Source of the DNA: Dokdonella fugitiva
Lineage (GTDB): Bacteria > Pseudomonadota > Gammaproteobacteria > Xanthomonadales > Rhodanobacteraceae
NCBI RefSeq assembly: GCF_004342425.1
Contig: NZ_SLWQ01000012.1
Coordinates: 1-64,000, forward strand
DNA length: 64,000 bases
Direction: 5' to 3'
Made by a program: the position numbers and the translations under genes. Below the pieces are notes generated by a model. The model saw only the letters and a program-made list of their open reading frames with translations. It did no database searches and was not told the DNA's origin. This document shows, piece after piece, positions 7,727 to 17,586 of this stretch (position 1 is its first letter; each line of letters starts with the position of its first letter).

Positions 7727-8902
7727 TCACTCCTGCGGTGCCTGCGTCATGGCCTGCGCCTTCATGCCGCCGATGAGATTGGCGCCGATGAAGCCGCCGT
7801 CCGCGGGCGTCGGCGCGATGATCACCGACACCCTGTCCGACAGCTTGTCGGCGAGCGTCTTCTGGATCAGCAGCGGGTGTTTCGTGATCAGCGCGCCGTC
7901 GCGTTCGAGCTGCTCGCTCGCGACCTTGCCGAGCTGCTCGACCCGATAGGCGTCCGCCTCGGCGAGCTTGCGGCGCGAGTCCGCCTCGCCCTGCGCCTCG
8001 ATGCGACGCGCTTCGGCCGTGCCTTCGGCGGTGCGGATGCGCGCGGCCTTTTCCGCATCGGCTTCGAGCCGGCGCTGCTCGATCTGCTTCTGCTTGAACG
8101 GGATCACGTGCTTCATCGCCTCTTCCTGCGCCTTCGCCGCGATGATCTGCTCGTTCGCGCTCGCCTCGGCCGCCTTCTCGCGCCTGACCTTCTCGGCTTC
8201 CGCCTCGAGCTCCGATTCCTTGACCTGCTTTTCCTTGAGCTGCAGCGTGTACTGCATCTGCTCGGTCTCGAGTTCGACCGCGAGCAGCTTGTCCATGCCG
8301 GCGCGATAGTCGGCCGGCAAGTCGACGTTGCCCATCGTCACGCGACGCAGCGCGATGCCGTCGGCGGCGAGCAGCGGCCTGAGTTCGGCCTCGATCACGT
8401 CCTGCAACTCCTGCCGCTTGCTCGAGAAGATTTCGCGCACCGTGTAGCGCGTGAAGACCTTGTAGACGACGCCCTGCACGAGCGGCTCGACGAGTTCGGC
8501 ACCGACGTCGTCGGGCAGGCGCGAAGCCTTGTCGGGAAGCGTCGCGGGATCGATCGCGTAGCGGATCGACAGCTCCACGCCGAGCGACAGGCCTTCCGAC
8601 GACTGGAACGGCGCCTCGCCATCGGCCTTCGCGCTGCGCGTGGGCGTGTAGGTCTGGTCGAGCAGCGAATAGCGACGCAGCTCGTGGATGCCCGGCAGCA
8701 CGAGCGCGACGCCCTCGCCGAGCCGCGTGGTCGTGCCGGTGAGGCGGTTGAGCCGCAGCGCGACTTCCTGGCGACCGACCGATTCCAGCGGTGGATGTTC
8801 GTAGACGCCATACGCCGCGACGACGGCCGCGGCGAGGACGATGGTCCTTGCATTGATGAACTTGCGCGAGGTTTCCTTCACGAAGCGAAGACGATCCGAC
8901 AC
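7727..8902 (-). CDS. SPFH/band-7 (prohibitin-like) membrane protein
   Basis: 391 residues. One N-terminal membrane segment (about residues 17-32, ARTIVLAAAVVAAYGVY) is followed by a band-7/prohibitin domain. A long charged Ala/Glu-rich coiled coil spans roughly residues 200-345, and a C-terminal tail (LADKLSDRVSVIIAPTP) ends the protein. SPFH proteins form membrane-anchored rings that organise membrane domains or regulate proteases. The GTG start at 8902 is chosen because a GGGGGGC ribosome-binding site precedes it at good spacing; an extended reading from about 9010 is possible but lacks such a site. It is the first gene of a pair with the SH3-like protein. Confidence 0.8.
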   Translation of the reverse strand: MSDRLRFVKETSRKFINARTIVLAAAVVAAYGVYEHPPLESVGRQEVALRLNRLTGTTTRLGEGVALVLPGIHELRRYSLLDQTYTPTRSAKADGEAPFQSSEGLSLGVELSIRYAIDPATLPDKASRLPDDVGAELVEPLVQGVVYKVFTRYTVREIFSSKRQELQDVIEAELRPLLAADGIALRRVTMGNVDLPADYRAGMDKLLAVELETEQMQYTLQLKEKQVKESELEAEAEKVRREKAAEASANEQIIAAKAQEEAMKHVIPFKQKQIEQRRLEADAEKAARIRTAEGTAEARRIEAQGEADSRRKLAEADAYRVEQLGKVASEQLERDGALITKHPLLIQKTLADKLSDRVSVIIAPTPADGGFIGANLIGGMKAQAMTQAPQE

Positions 8903-9119
8903 GGTGCCCCCCGATGTGCGTCGACTGGATCCGCGACCCGCACCGCGCGGGCCGGCCTGCGCGACGACCCGGCTTTCCTGCAGCCACTCGACGATCGGCT
9001 CGCGCAGCATCATTGCAATCCGGCCAAGGGCAAGCCCGCGGCCTCGCTCACGACGCATTGCTGGCGGGTTGTGGCGGGATTCGGGCATCACGTCACCTCC
9101 CTTGCGGGAAGTGCAGCGC

Positions 9120-9596
9120 CTACGACCCCACGTCGAGCTCCAGCGCAGGGCACCCGGTATCGCGGCAATGGCGGACGTAGTCGGCGAGGCGGGTGGCGGC
9201 GGTGGCGCGGGCGGTCACGGTGTCGCCGGGACCGAGGAATTCGACCGTGCCGATGACGACGACGAGGGCGACGAGTGGTACGCCGCCGATGGCTTTCCAC
9301 CAGTCGATCGTGCCGGGTGGCTCGTGTACGTAGCCGCCGGCGGTGATGTGCTCGCCGGTGTGTAACATGCGCTCGCCGACGACGTTCCAGGCATGTACCT
9401 CGCCGGTGTGCCGGTGCAGCGGCATCGCGGTGCCGGGCGCCATGCGGATCAGCTCGGCGAAGCCGCGGTCGCCGAACACGCGCAGCAGCTTCGAGGCGCG
9501 GCCGGTGCCGGGCGAGGCGATCCACGGCAGCGCGTCGGCATGCCGGTCGTGATGCGCGAGCAGGGCGTCGCGCAATGCGTCGAGTGCGGTCGTCAT
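9120..9596 (-). CDS. ChrR-like cupin protein
   Basis: A 158-residue protein with a cupin barrel pattern: PLHRHTGEVHAWNVVGE (metal-binding His/Glu/His) and later HEPPGTIDWW. This resembles the cupins of ChrR anti-sigma proteins and 2,4'-dihydroxyacetophenone dioxygenases. The zinc-binding anti-sigma N-terminus of ChrR is absent, so an enzymatic or small-molecule-binding role is likelier. The gene follows the rubredoxin-MBL gene by ten bases and is probably in its operon. The ATG at 9596 fits an N-terminal helix before the barrel. Confidence 0.7.
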   Translation of the reverse strand: MTTALDALRDALLAHHDRHADALPWIASPGTGRASKLLRVFGDRGFAELIRMAPGTAMPLHRHTGEVHAWNVVGERMLHTGEHITAGGYVHEPPGTIDWWKAIGGVPLVALVVVIGTVEFLGPGDTVTARATAATRLADYVRHCRDTGCPALELDVGS

Positions 9597-9606
9597 CGCG
9601 CCGGGC

Positions 9607-10413
9607 TCACGCGGCGACCGCGCGCAGGTGGCGCTCGAACGAGGCATCGACCGCGGCGCGTGCGCCGCCGATGATGTTGCGACCCCAGGTGTAGCCGTAG
9701 ACGTCCTCGAAGGCGAAGCGCGCGAGCCGGTCGCGCATCGCGCGCACGTCGGCCGTCGCCATCGGGATGAAGTTCGGATAGCTGTACATGAAGGTCACGT
9801 GGCGCCGGTCCATGACGACCTGCAGGGCGTCACCCGGGAACAGCGCGCCACCGGGGCGCGGCCCGTCCTTCCAGTGCAACGCGGTGCTGCCGGGGAAATG
9901 GCCGCCGCAGCGGACCAGGGTCACGTCGTCGGAGAGCGCGAGCTCGTCGCCGCTCCACCAGCGGATGCGCGGCGACGGCCGCATCACCCATTCGCGGTCG
10001 GCTTCGTGCAGCAGGATCTCGACGCCGCCGAGCGCATCGCTCCAGTCGACCATCGCCGAATAGAAGTGCGGATGCGAAATCACGATGCGGTCGACGCCGC
10101 CGCGTTCGCGCAGCGCGGCGAGCGCGGCGTCGTCGACGAGGCTCACGCATTCCCACAGCAGGTTGCCGGCACCGGTCGGCAGCAGCAGCGCGCGCTGCGG
10201 GATCGCGAAATCGGGCGCGATGCCGATGCCGAGCAGGCCCGCGTCGACGTCGACGCGCAGTCGATGCCGCTTCGCGAGCTCTTCCAGCGTCGTCCAGCGT
10301 TGGCCGGCCCAGCCGACGTACTGGCGCTCGTCCTCGCAGATCGCGCAGCGGGCTGGCGGCGCGGCGCTGTCGGCGTACTGGGTACCGCAGGTTTCGCAGA
10401 CATGGCACGGCAT
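9607..10413 (-). CDS. MBL-fold hydrolase with N-terminal rubredoxin-like ribbon
   Basis: 268 residues. The N-terminal CETCG-x11-CAIC (about residues 6-24) forms a rubredoxin-type metal knuckle. A metallo-beta-lactamase fold follows. The first metal motif is atypical: SHPHFYSAMVDW replaces the canonical HxHxDH. The later His of CGGHFPGST and Asp of LFPGDALQ are kept. This pattern looks like a distinct MBL subfamily rather than decay. An AAAGGAG ribosome-binding site supports the ATG at 10413. It is divergent from a MocR regulator and upstream of a cupin, which suggests regulated metabolism of a small molecule. Confidence 0.8.
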   Translation of the reverse strand: MPCHVCETCGTQYADSAAPPARCAICEDERQYVGWAGQRWTTLEELAKRHRLRVDVDAGLLGIGIAPDFAIPQRALLLPTGAGNLLWECVSLVDDAALAALRERGGVDRIVISHPHFYSAMVDWSDALGGVEILLHEADREWVMRPSPRIRWWSGDELALSDDVTLVRCGGHFPGSTALHWKDGPRPGGALFPGDALQVVMDRRHVTFMYSYPNFIPMATADVRAMRDRLARFAFEDVYGYTWGRNIIGGARAAVDASFERHLRAVAA

Positions 10414-10472
10414 GGTCGGGGCTCCTTTCGTTGCAGGGGCAAGCATTCGGACGAGCCATAACGTACGCTTGC

Positions 10473-10495
10473 ACTGGTTCTCCAACCGGACCAGT
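10473..10495. promoter_or_regulatory. candidate MocR operator palindrome
   Basis: ACTGGT (10473-10478) and ACCAGT (10490-10495) are exact inverted repeats with an 11-base spacer. A second palindrome is nested inside them, GGTT-CTCC-AACC (10476-10487). The element ends four bases before the MocR start codon and lies 60 bases upstream of the divergent MBL gene, the position expected for an autoregulatory operator. Binding is inferred from position and symmetry. Confidence 0.4.
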
Positions 10496-10499
10496 CGAG

Positions 10500-11978
10500 A
10501 TGACTTCGCAGGAACCAGTCAGCCCGCCGTTCGCCTTCCCGCTGCAGCTCGACGGCCACGCCGGCGGCCGCATGCGCCAACTGCACGAGCAGCTGCGCGC
10601 GGCGATCCTCGACCGGCGCCTGCCGGCAGGCGCGGAGCTGCCGGCGACGCGTCGCGTCGCGAGCGCATACGGGATCGCGCGCAACACGGTGATCGCCGCC
10701 TACGACCTGCTCATCGCCGAGGGCTACGTGGTCCCGCGCGCAGGCGCCAAGGCGGTGGTCGCCGAACTCGCCGCGGCGAGCGTCGCCGCGCGGCGCGCCG
10801 CGAAGCCGCGACCGCTGCCGCTGGGCCTCGAGGACCCGCGCCTCAATCCGCTCTGGCGCACGCCATTCCTCGTCAGCGCCGCGCCACGCGGACTGCCGCC
10901 GCGCTCGTTCCGCCTCGGCGTGCCCGAGCACCGCCATTTCCCGCACGAGATCTGGCGCAAGCTCTCGGCGCATGCGCTGCGCGCGTGGTCCAGGGCGCCC
11001 TTCAGCTATCCACCGTCGGAAGGTATCGGGGAACTGCGCGAGGCGATCGCGCAGCACGTGGCGTTCGCCCGCGCGGTCGCCTGCAAGGCCGACGACATCG
11101 TCGTCACGTCCGGCGCGCAACAGGCGTTCGACCTGCTCGCGCGCCTGCTCGTGACGCCCGGCAGGACGCGCGTCGCGTTCGAGGAACCGGGCTACCCGCC
11201 CGTGCGTGCCGCCATGGCCGCGGCCGGCGCGCAGCTCGTCTCGATCCCGGTCGACGACGAGGGCCTGTGCGTCGAGCGCCTGCCGCCCGATGTGAAGGTC
11301 GTCAGCGTGACGCCGTCGCACCAGTCGCCGACCGGCGTCGCGTTGTCGATGCGCCGGCGCATCGCCCTGCTCGAGTTCGCGCGCACGCATGGCGCGGTCG
11401 TGCTCGAGGACGACTACGACGGCGAGTTCCGTTTCGGCAACCGACCGCTCGACGCGCTGCAGACGCTCGACCGCGACGCGCTGGTGTTCTACATCGGCAC
11501 GTTTTCCAAGAGCCTGTTCCCGGCGCTGCGCAAGGGCTTCGTGGTCGCGCCGGCGTGGGCGCGCGACGCACTCGCCACTGTCAAGCATTGCACCGACTCG
11601 CACGGCGACGCGATCGCGCAGGCGACCCTCGCCGCTTTCATCCGCGAGGGCCACCTCGCACGGCACGTGCGGCGCATGCGGCCGATCTACGCGGAGCGAC
11701 GCGAAGCGCTGCTCGACGGGCTGCGGCGCCACCTCGCCGACTGGTTCGAGCCGATTCCGTCGGAAGCTGGCCTGCATCTCGCCGCGCGCATCCGCGAACC
11801 CGCCCACGCCGATGCGATCTACGCCAAGGCGCGCGTGCACGTACCCGGCGCGATGCCGGCCGGCGAATACTCGCGCGAGCCGTTGCCGCAGCCTGCGCTC
11901 ACGTTCGGCTACGGCGTCATCGATGCTGAGGAGATCGGGCCGGCGTTGCAGCGGTTGGCGCGGGCGCTCGCCGGTTGA
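10500..11978 (+). CDS. MocR-type transcriptional regulator (GntR HTH plus aminotransferase-I domain)
   Basis: 492 residues. A GntR winged helix (about residues 20-85, with ELPATRRVASAYGIARNTVIAAYDLL) is joined to a fold-type I PLP aminotransferase domain. TSGAQQAFDLLARLL, LEDDYDGEFRF and the PLP lysine in FSKSLFPALRKG (Lys near residue 337) are intact, so cofactor binding is expected. It resembles PdxR and related MocR regulators, but the ligand is unknown. It is divergent from the MBL-cupin pair with an 86-base shared control region. The start at 10500 has little Shine-Dalgarno sequence before it; the palindrome occupies that place. Confidence 0.88.
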   Translation: MTSQEPVSPPFAFPLQLDGHAGGRMRQLHEQLRAAILDRRLPAGAELPATRRVASAYGIARNTVIAAYDLLIAEGYVVPRAGAKAVVAELAAASVAARRAAKPRPLPLGLEDPRLNPLWRTPFLVSAAPRGLPPRSFRLGVPEHRHFPHEIWRKLSAHALRAWSRAPFSYPPSEGIGELREAIAQHVAFARAVACKADDIVVTSGAQQAFDLLARLLVTPGRTRVAFEEPGYPPVRAAMAAAGAQLVSIPVDDEGLCVERLPPDVKVVSVTPSHQSPTGVALSMRRRIALLEFARTHGAVVLEDDYDGEFRFGNRPLDALQTLDRDALVFYIGTFSKSLFPALRKGFVVAPAWARDALATVKHCTDSHGDAIAQATLAAFIREGHLARHVRRMRPIYAERREALLDGLRRHLADWFEPIPSEAGLHLAARIREPAHADAIYAKARVHVPGAMPAGEYSREPLPQPALTFGYGVIDAEEIGPALQRLARALAG

Positions 11979-11983
11979 GCGCG

Positions 11984-12014
11984 GCGGCACGCGCTTTGCG
12001 CGTACCGCCCTACG
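11984..12014. repeat. family B REP hairpin, copy 1
   Basis: GGCACGCGC and GCGCGTACC form a hairpin, followed by GCCCTAC. Read on the minus strand it begins GTAGGGCGGTACGCGC, and its TAG (12012-12010) is the stop codon of rsuA. Other copies lie near 15773-15857, 28563-28620 and 53910-53941. It also separates rsuA from the convergent MocR gene and may help end transcription. Confidence 0.7.
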
Positions 12015-12726
12015 CGGGGATGCCGGGACTTGCGAAGATCGATGCGACCTCGTCGGCGCCGAGCGCGCGCCATTCGCCCGCGGGCAGGTGGTCGAGCACG
12101 AGGCCACCGATCGCGCTGCGGTGCAGCGCCTCGACGTGGTTGCCGGTGGCGGCGAACATCCGCCGCACCTGATGGTAGCGACCCTCGCTGATCGACAGCC
12201 GCGCGCGGCGCGCGCCGAGCGGCTCGAGTCTTGCCGGCGCGAGCGGCGTCGTTTCCGATTCGAGCATGAGGGTGCCGCTCGCGAACAGCGCGGCTTCGTC
12301 GCCGCGCAGGTCGTGCGCGAGCGTCGCCTCGTACACCTTCACGACCGCCGCGCGCGGCGAGATGATCCGGTGCAGCAGCGCGCCGTCGTCGGTCCACAAC
12401 AGCAGGCCCGAGGTGTCGCGATCGAGCCGGCCGACCGTCGACAAGGCCGGGCTGCGCGCGCGCCAGCGCGGCGGCAGGAGGTCGTAGACGATGCGTCCGG
12501 CATCCTTGGTCGAACAGGTGCAACCCACCGGCTTGTGCATCATGAGCACGAGCCCTAGCGGCGGATCGAGCGGCTCGCCGTCGATGCGGATGCGCGCGTG
12601 CTCGACCTTGTCGTCGGCATACAGCACCTCGCCGTCGGCGTCGGTGATGCGCCCCGCGCGGAACATCTGCGTGACGTCCTTGCGGCTGCCGTAGCCGAGA
12701 TTGGCGATGAGCTTGACGAGTTTCAC
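12010..12726 (-). CDS. rsuA: 16S rRNA pseudouridine(516) synthase RsuA
   Basis: A 238-residue RNA-modifying enzyme that isomerises U516 of 16S rRNA. An N-terminal S4-like region (about residues 1-55) precedes the catalytic RsuA/RluB-type domain. The catalytic Asp lies in GRLDRDTSGLLL (Asp102), and EGRYHQVRRMFAATGNHV is also conserved. The stretch LMMHKPVGCTCSTKD is typical. It overlaps rsmC by four bases (ATGA), so the two 16S rRNA modification genes form a coupled pair. The stop codon lies within a family B repeat. Confidence 0.9.
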   Translation of the reverse strand: MKLVKLIANLGYGSRKDVTQMFRAGRITDADGEVLYADDKVEHARIRIDGEPLDPPLGLVLMMHKPVGCTCSTKDAGRIVYDLLPPRWRARSPALSTVGRLDRDTSGLLLWTDDGALLHRIISPRAAVVKVYEATLAHDLRGDEAALFASGTLMLESETTPLAPARLEPLGARRARLSISEGRYHQVRRMFAATGNHVEALHRSAIGGLVLDHLPAGEWRALGADEVASIFASPGIPA

Positions 12727-13772
12727 GGGCGCGGTCCCTTCGCTTCGATGACCTTGTAGCCGTCGCGTTCGGCCAGCGTGCGCAGGGCGCCGAAGCGCGC
12801 GCCGAGCGTCGCCTCGTACGGCAGGTGGCGGTTCGCGACGAGCAGCAGCACGCCGTGCGGCTCGAGCGCGTCCGCGGCCGCCTCTATGAATGCGCGGCCG
12901 AGCGCGGGTTCGTCGGCGCGCCCCTGGTGGAACGGCGGGTTGCTCACGATCGCATCGTAGCGACGCGGCAGTCCGCGCGTGACGTCGTGCCAGAGGAACG
13001 CGGTCGCGATCGCGCGCCGCGCTGCCGCGAGGGTCGCATGCAGGTTCGCCTCCGCCGGTTCACGCGCGCGCGCTTCCGCATCGTAAAGATCGAGCACTTC
13101 CACGCCCGCGCAGCGCCGCGCGACTTCGCAGGCGAGGTAGCCGTAGCCCGCGCCGAGATCGGCGACGCGCGGGCCGAGCGTCGGCGGCAGGTGTTCGGCG
13201 AGCAGCGCCGATGCGGGATCGATGCGATCCCAGGCGAACAGGCCGGGACGACTCGACCATGCGCCGCCGGCGATCGGCCGCATCGCATCGAGCCCGGCCC
13301 ACTCCGTGGCGAGCGCCACGTCGACGCGCGCGTCGAGCGGCGCGGTCCGGTAGACGCGGCACTTGCGCCGCGACGCGCCCTGCACCGCCCCGGCGAGACG
13401 TTCGAGATCGGCCATGCCCGATCGCGCGCCTTCGTTGTTCGGCTGGCATGCGACGACGATGCCGCCGTGCGCGGCGATGCGCACAGCCTGCGCGAACACT
13501 GCACGCGCTTCGTCGCGTTGACGCGGTGGCAGCACCAGCACGAGCGGCGCCCGCGATGGCGTCACCTCGGCGAGCCGTGCGCCGGCGCGCTCGAGCGCTC
13601 CGGCGAACGGCTTGAACGTCTGCACGCAAGCGAATGCGTCGCGCCACTGCGCGAGCCAGGCACCGGCACGCGCACGCAGGAAGACGCTCCCGCCCGCGGG
13701 CGGCGCGAGGGCCCCCTGCATGAACGGCAGGAACAGCGCATCGAGCACGTCGTCGACGGCGACCGCGCTCAT
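12723..13772 (-). CDS. rsmC: 16S rRNA (guanine-N2) methyltransferase, RsmC type
   Basis: A 349-residue protein with the two-domain layout of RsmC: a degenerate N-terminal methyltransferase-like half and a catalytic C-terminal Rossmann domain. The latter has the SAM motif VADLGAGYGYLACEVA (about residues 203-218) and the catalytic NPPFHQG motif (about 282-288). RsmC methylates G1207 of 16S rRNA. The pairing with rsuA supports an rRNA target. Length is close to E. coli RsmC (343). RsmD or RlmG are alternatives, but the arrangement favours RsmC. Confidence 0.85.
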   Translation of the reverse strand: MSAVAVDDVLDALFLPFMQGALAPPAGGSVFLRARAGAWLAQWRDAFACVQTFKPFAGALERAGARLAEVTPSRAPLVLVLPPRQRDEARAVFAQAVRIAAHGGIVVACQPNNEGARSGMADLERLAGAVQGASRRKCRVYRTAPLDARVDVALATEWAGLDAMRPIAGGAWSSRPGLFAWDRIDPASALLAEHLPPTLGPRVADLGAGYGYLACEVARRCAGVEVLDLYDAEARAREPAEANLHATLAAARRAIATAFLWHDVTRGLPRRYDAIVSNPPFHQGRADEPALGRAFIEAAADALEPHGVLLLVANRHLPYEATLGARFGALRTLAERDGYKVIEAKGPRP

Positions 13773-13794
13773 GCGTCGTCGTGCGCGCGCTGCG

Positions 13795-14187
13795 TCACGA
13801 GCCGACCTTGCCGCGCGCGAGCATCGCCTTGAGGTCGGCGAACGGATTCGACGTCGCCGCGGCAGGCTCGGGCGACGGCGCGTCGTAGCCGGCGCCGCGC
13901 ACGTGGTCGATGTAGCGCGAATGTTCGTTGTCGTGGCAGTACACGCAGAGCAGCTCCCAGTTGCTGCCGTCGGCCGGGTTGTCGTCGTGGTCGTGGTTGC
14001 GGTGGTGGACCGTGAGTTCCTGCAGGTTCGCGCGCGTGAAGGCGCGCCCGCAGCGCCCGCACACCCACGGATACATCTTGAGCGCGCGCTCGCGGTAGCC
14101 GAGTTCGCGCTGCTCCGCCGCGCGGCGCGCGGCGGCGACGATGCGGTCGAGCTTGTCGTCGTCGGGTTTGCGCGCGCTCATGCTCAT
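13795..14187 (-). CDS. yajD: YajD family HNH nuclease
   Basis: About 130 residues. The centre matches YajD closely: YRERALKMYPWVCGRCGRAF, LTVHHRNHDHDDNP, SNWELLCVYCHDNEHSRY, and the C-terminal NPFADLKAML. Two CxxC pairs (CGRC, CVYC) bind zinc, and the VHH and HDHDDN residues form the HNH active site. The biological role of YajD is not established. Either of two ATGs (14187 or 14181) could be the start; neither has a strong ribosome-binding site. It lies 22 bases upstream of rsmC on the same strand. Confidence 0.88.
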   Translation of the reverse strand: MSMSARKPDDDKLDRIVAAARRAAEQRELGYRERALKMYPWVCGRCGRAFTRANLQELTVHHRNHDHDDNPADGSNWELLCVYCHDNEHSRYIDHVRGAGYDAPSPEPAAATSNPFADLKAMLARGKVGS

Positions 14188-14377
14188 GGGACCGTGGCTG
14201 GGTGGCGACTTCATTTTAGCGCGTCGCCCGTGGCCGCGACCGCCCCGGGCACCGCCGCGCCGACGCCGCCCGGACCGGCCGCGAACGCCGCGGCGCGACC
14301 CCGCCCGCTGCCCCGCGACGTTGGACATCGCGCGCGGCATCGCGCACGCTCGTCGCCATCGGCCACGGATTCCACGC

Positions 14378-15193
14378 ATGCGCTCGTCCTTGCGCCCGAC
14401 CCTCCTCTGCTGCGCCGTGCTCGTCGCGTGCGGTGCGCGCGCCGGCGAACCGAAGCCGGGCAACGAGGAGATCGAACGCAGCCTGCGCAAGCTGCTCGTC
14501 ACGTCGCCGTACCGCATCTCCGACGCGGCGCGCGCGGGAACGATCCGCTTCCGCGTGCAGATGCCCGGCGCGCCCTGGGCGTGGCCCGAAACACACGAAC
14601 AGCACGTGCGCGACGACGGCGCGACGACCGAGCTCACGATCTGCGGGGACTGCGGAACCGAAGCGCGGCCGAGTGCGGCGGAACTGCGCCGCTACCTCGA
14701 ACCGAACGCGTGGGTACAGAGCCGCGACCGCCGCGTGATCGCGTTCGCGCGCGCGGCGACCGGCGGCACGGTCGATTCGCAGATGAACCAGCTCGTGCTC
14801 GCGGTCCGGCGCAAGCTGACCGGCGCGATCGATTTCCGCGAATACCGGAGCGCGACCGAAGCGCTGCTGTCGCGCGGGGGCGACTGCACCGAGTTCGCGA
14901 TCCTGCTCGCCGCCGCGGCGCGTGCGCGACACATCCCGACGCGCGTCGTCGTGGGCGTGTCGTACGCGAGCCATTTCCTCGGCGAACGGCATGCGTTCAG
15001 CCCGCACATGTGGGTGCAGGCCTGGGACGGGCAGCACTGGAAGAGCTACGACGCTGCGCTCGGCAGGTTCGACGCGGGCCACATCGCGATCAGCATCGGC
15101 GACGGGACGCCTGGAGGGTTGCGCGGCGGGATGCAGGCGATCGCGCGCATGCACATCGTCGACGCGGCCGGCGTCGTCGAGGACACCGGCTGA
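14378..15193 (+). CDS. exported transglutaminase-like protein
   Basis: 271 residues with a signal peptide (MRSSLRPTLLCCAVLVACGARA; the VAC may be a lipobox, with Cys at about residue 18). A transglutaminase-like fold follows: the catalytic Cys is in GGDCTEFAILLAAAARARHI (Cys170), the His in HMWVQAW and the Asp in YDAALG. Such proteins are often periplasmic proteases or peptide-cleaving enzymes in bacteria rather than cross-linkers. The gene is divergent from yajD, with a 190-base gap in which I saw no clear regulatory site. Confidence 0.8.
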   Translation: MRSSLRPTLLCCAVLVACGARAGEPKPGNEEIERSLRKLLVTSPYRISDAARAGTIRFRVQMPGAPWAWPETHEQHVRDDGATTELTICGDCGTEARPSAAELRRYLEPNAWVQSRDRRVIAFARAATGGTVDSQMNQLVLAVRRKLTGAIDFREYRSATEALLSRGGDCTEFAILLAAAARARHIPTRVVVGVSYASHFLGERHAFSPHMWVQAWDGQHWKSYDAALGRFDAGHIAISIGDGTPGGLRGGMQAIARMHIVDAAGVVEDTG

Positions 15194-15236
15194 CTTCCGT
15201 GCGCGCGCCGCCGCGGCGCGCGCACGCCATGACAGG

Positions 15237-15671
15237 TCAGCGCGCGCGAGCCTCGTGCACGATCGGCAGTTCCGGCACGTCATCGTCCGCGTCCTCGATC
15301 ATCGCGGCCGACTGCGGATCGCTGACGCCCCCCATGAGCAGCACCTCGGATTCCGGCGGCGGCAGCGGCGCCGTCGAGGCGACGCCCGCCGTGACCGTCG
15401 CCTGGATGCCGGTGCCGATCGGATCGGCCTGGCCGGGCACCGCCACGGTCATCGCGAGCGCGGCGCCGAGACCGAGCGCGACGCCGCGGCGCACGCGATA
15501 GGACACGCAGATCGGACCTTGCGCGTTGCGCACGAACGCGACGCGTTCGGCATCGCTCATCGCATCGAGTCCGTGCACGGCCTTGCTGCAATGGTTGCAG
15601 AAGCCGGCGACACGCCGCTGCGCGTCGATGCCGAGCGGACAGGGCTGGTCGATCTTCGGGAAGCAGGCCAT
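15237..15671 (-). CDS. small protein with N-terminal Cys-cluster domain and one membrane segment
   Basis: 144 residues. The first 60 contain five cysteines (positions 3, 11, 25, 28 and 57) in the pattern CFPKIDQPCPLG, GFCNHCSKAVHGLDAMSD and GPICVSYR. This resembles an N-terminal module found in several Xanthomonadales proteins, probably binding zinc or an iron-sulfur cluster. A hydrophobic segment (about 64-80) and a Pro-rich acidic tail follow. The ATG at 15671 is favoured by a GGAGA ribosome-binding site seven bases upstream; an ATG at 15689 is the alternative. The role is unknown; the module suggests redox or metal sensing at the membrane. Confidence 0.65.
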   Translation of the reverse strand: MACFPKIDQPCPLGIDAQRRVAGFCNHCSKAVHGLDAMSDAERVAFVRNAQGPICVSYRVRRGVALGLGAALAMTVAVPGQADPIGTGIQATVTAGVASTAPLPPPESEVLLMGGVSDPQSAAMIEDADDDVPELPIVHEARAR

Positions 15672-15772
15672 CGCGGGATCTCCGTTCATCGGTGGCGGCG
15701 CGGCGCGCCGGTGACCACGGAAGGATGCAACGTCGGTGCGGGGCGCGCGGGGTTGGCGCCGATGGGCTCCAC

Positions 15773-15852
15773 GTAGGGCGGTCGAACCGCAAAGCGGCGA
15801 GTCCCACCGAGCGCGAAGCCGGAGCGGCGGCACGCGCGATGCGCGTACCGCC

Positions 15853-15857
<5 letters not shown>
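15773..15857. repeat. family B REP, paired copies
   Basis: An outward GTAGGGCGGT (15774-15783) faces an ACCGCCCTAC (about 15846-15855), about 60 bases apart, with a GGCACGCGC...GCGCGTACC hairpin next to the right-hand copy. The TAG of the right-hand copy, read on the minus strand, is the stop codon of yheS (15855-15853). The rest of the 180-base gap shows nothing else. Confidence 0.65.
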
Positions 15858-17529
<1,672 letters not shown>

Positions 17530-17586
17530 GGGGTTCGATAGGTGTCGCGGAGCCGCGTAGTGTAGCCGACGCGTGCCTCCCCGGCA

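Noticed and set aside
8903..9091. N-terminal extension of the SPFH protein from a start near 9010 or 9091
   Set aside because: A GTG at 8902 has a strong ribosome-binding site and directly precedes the membrane segment; the extension has low-complexity Arg/Gly content.
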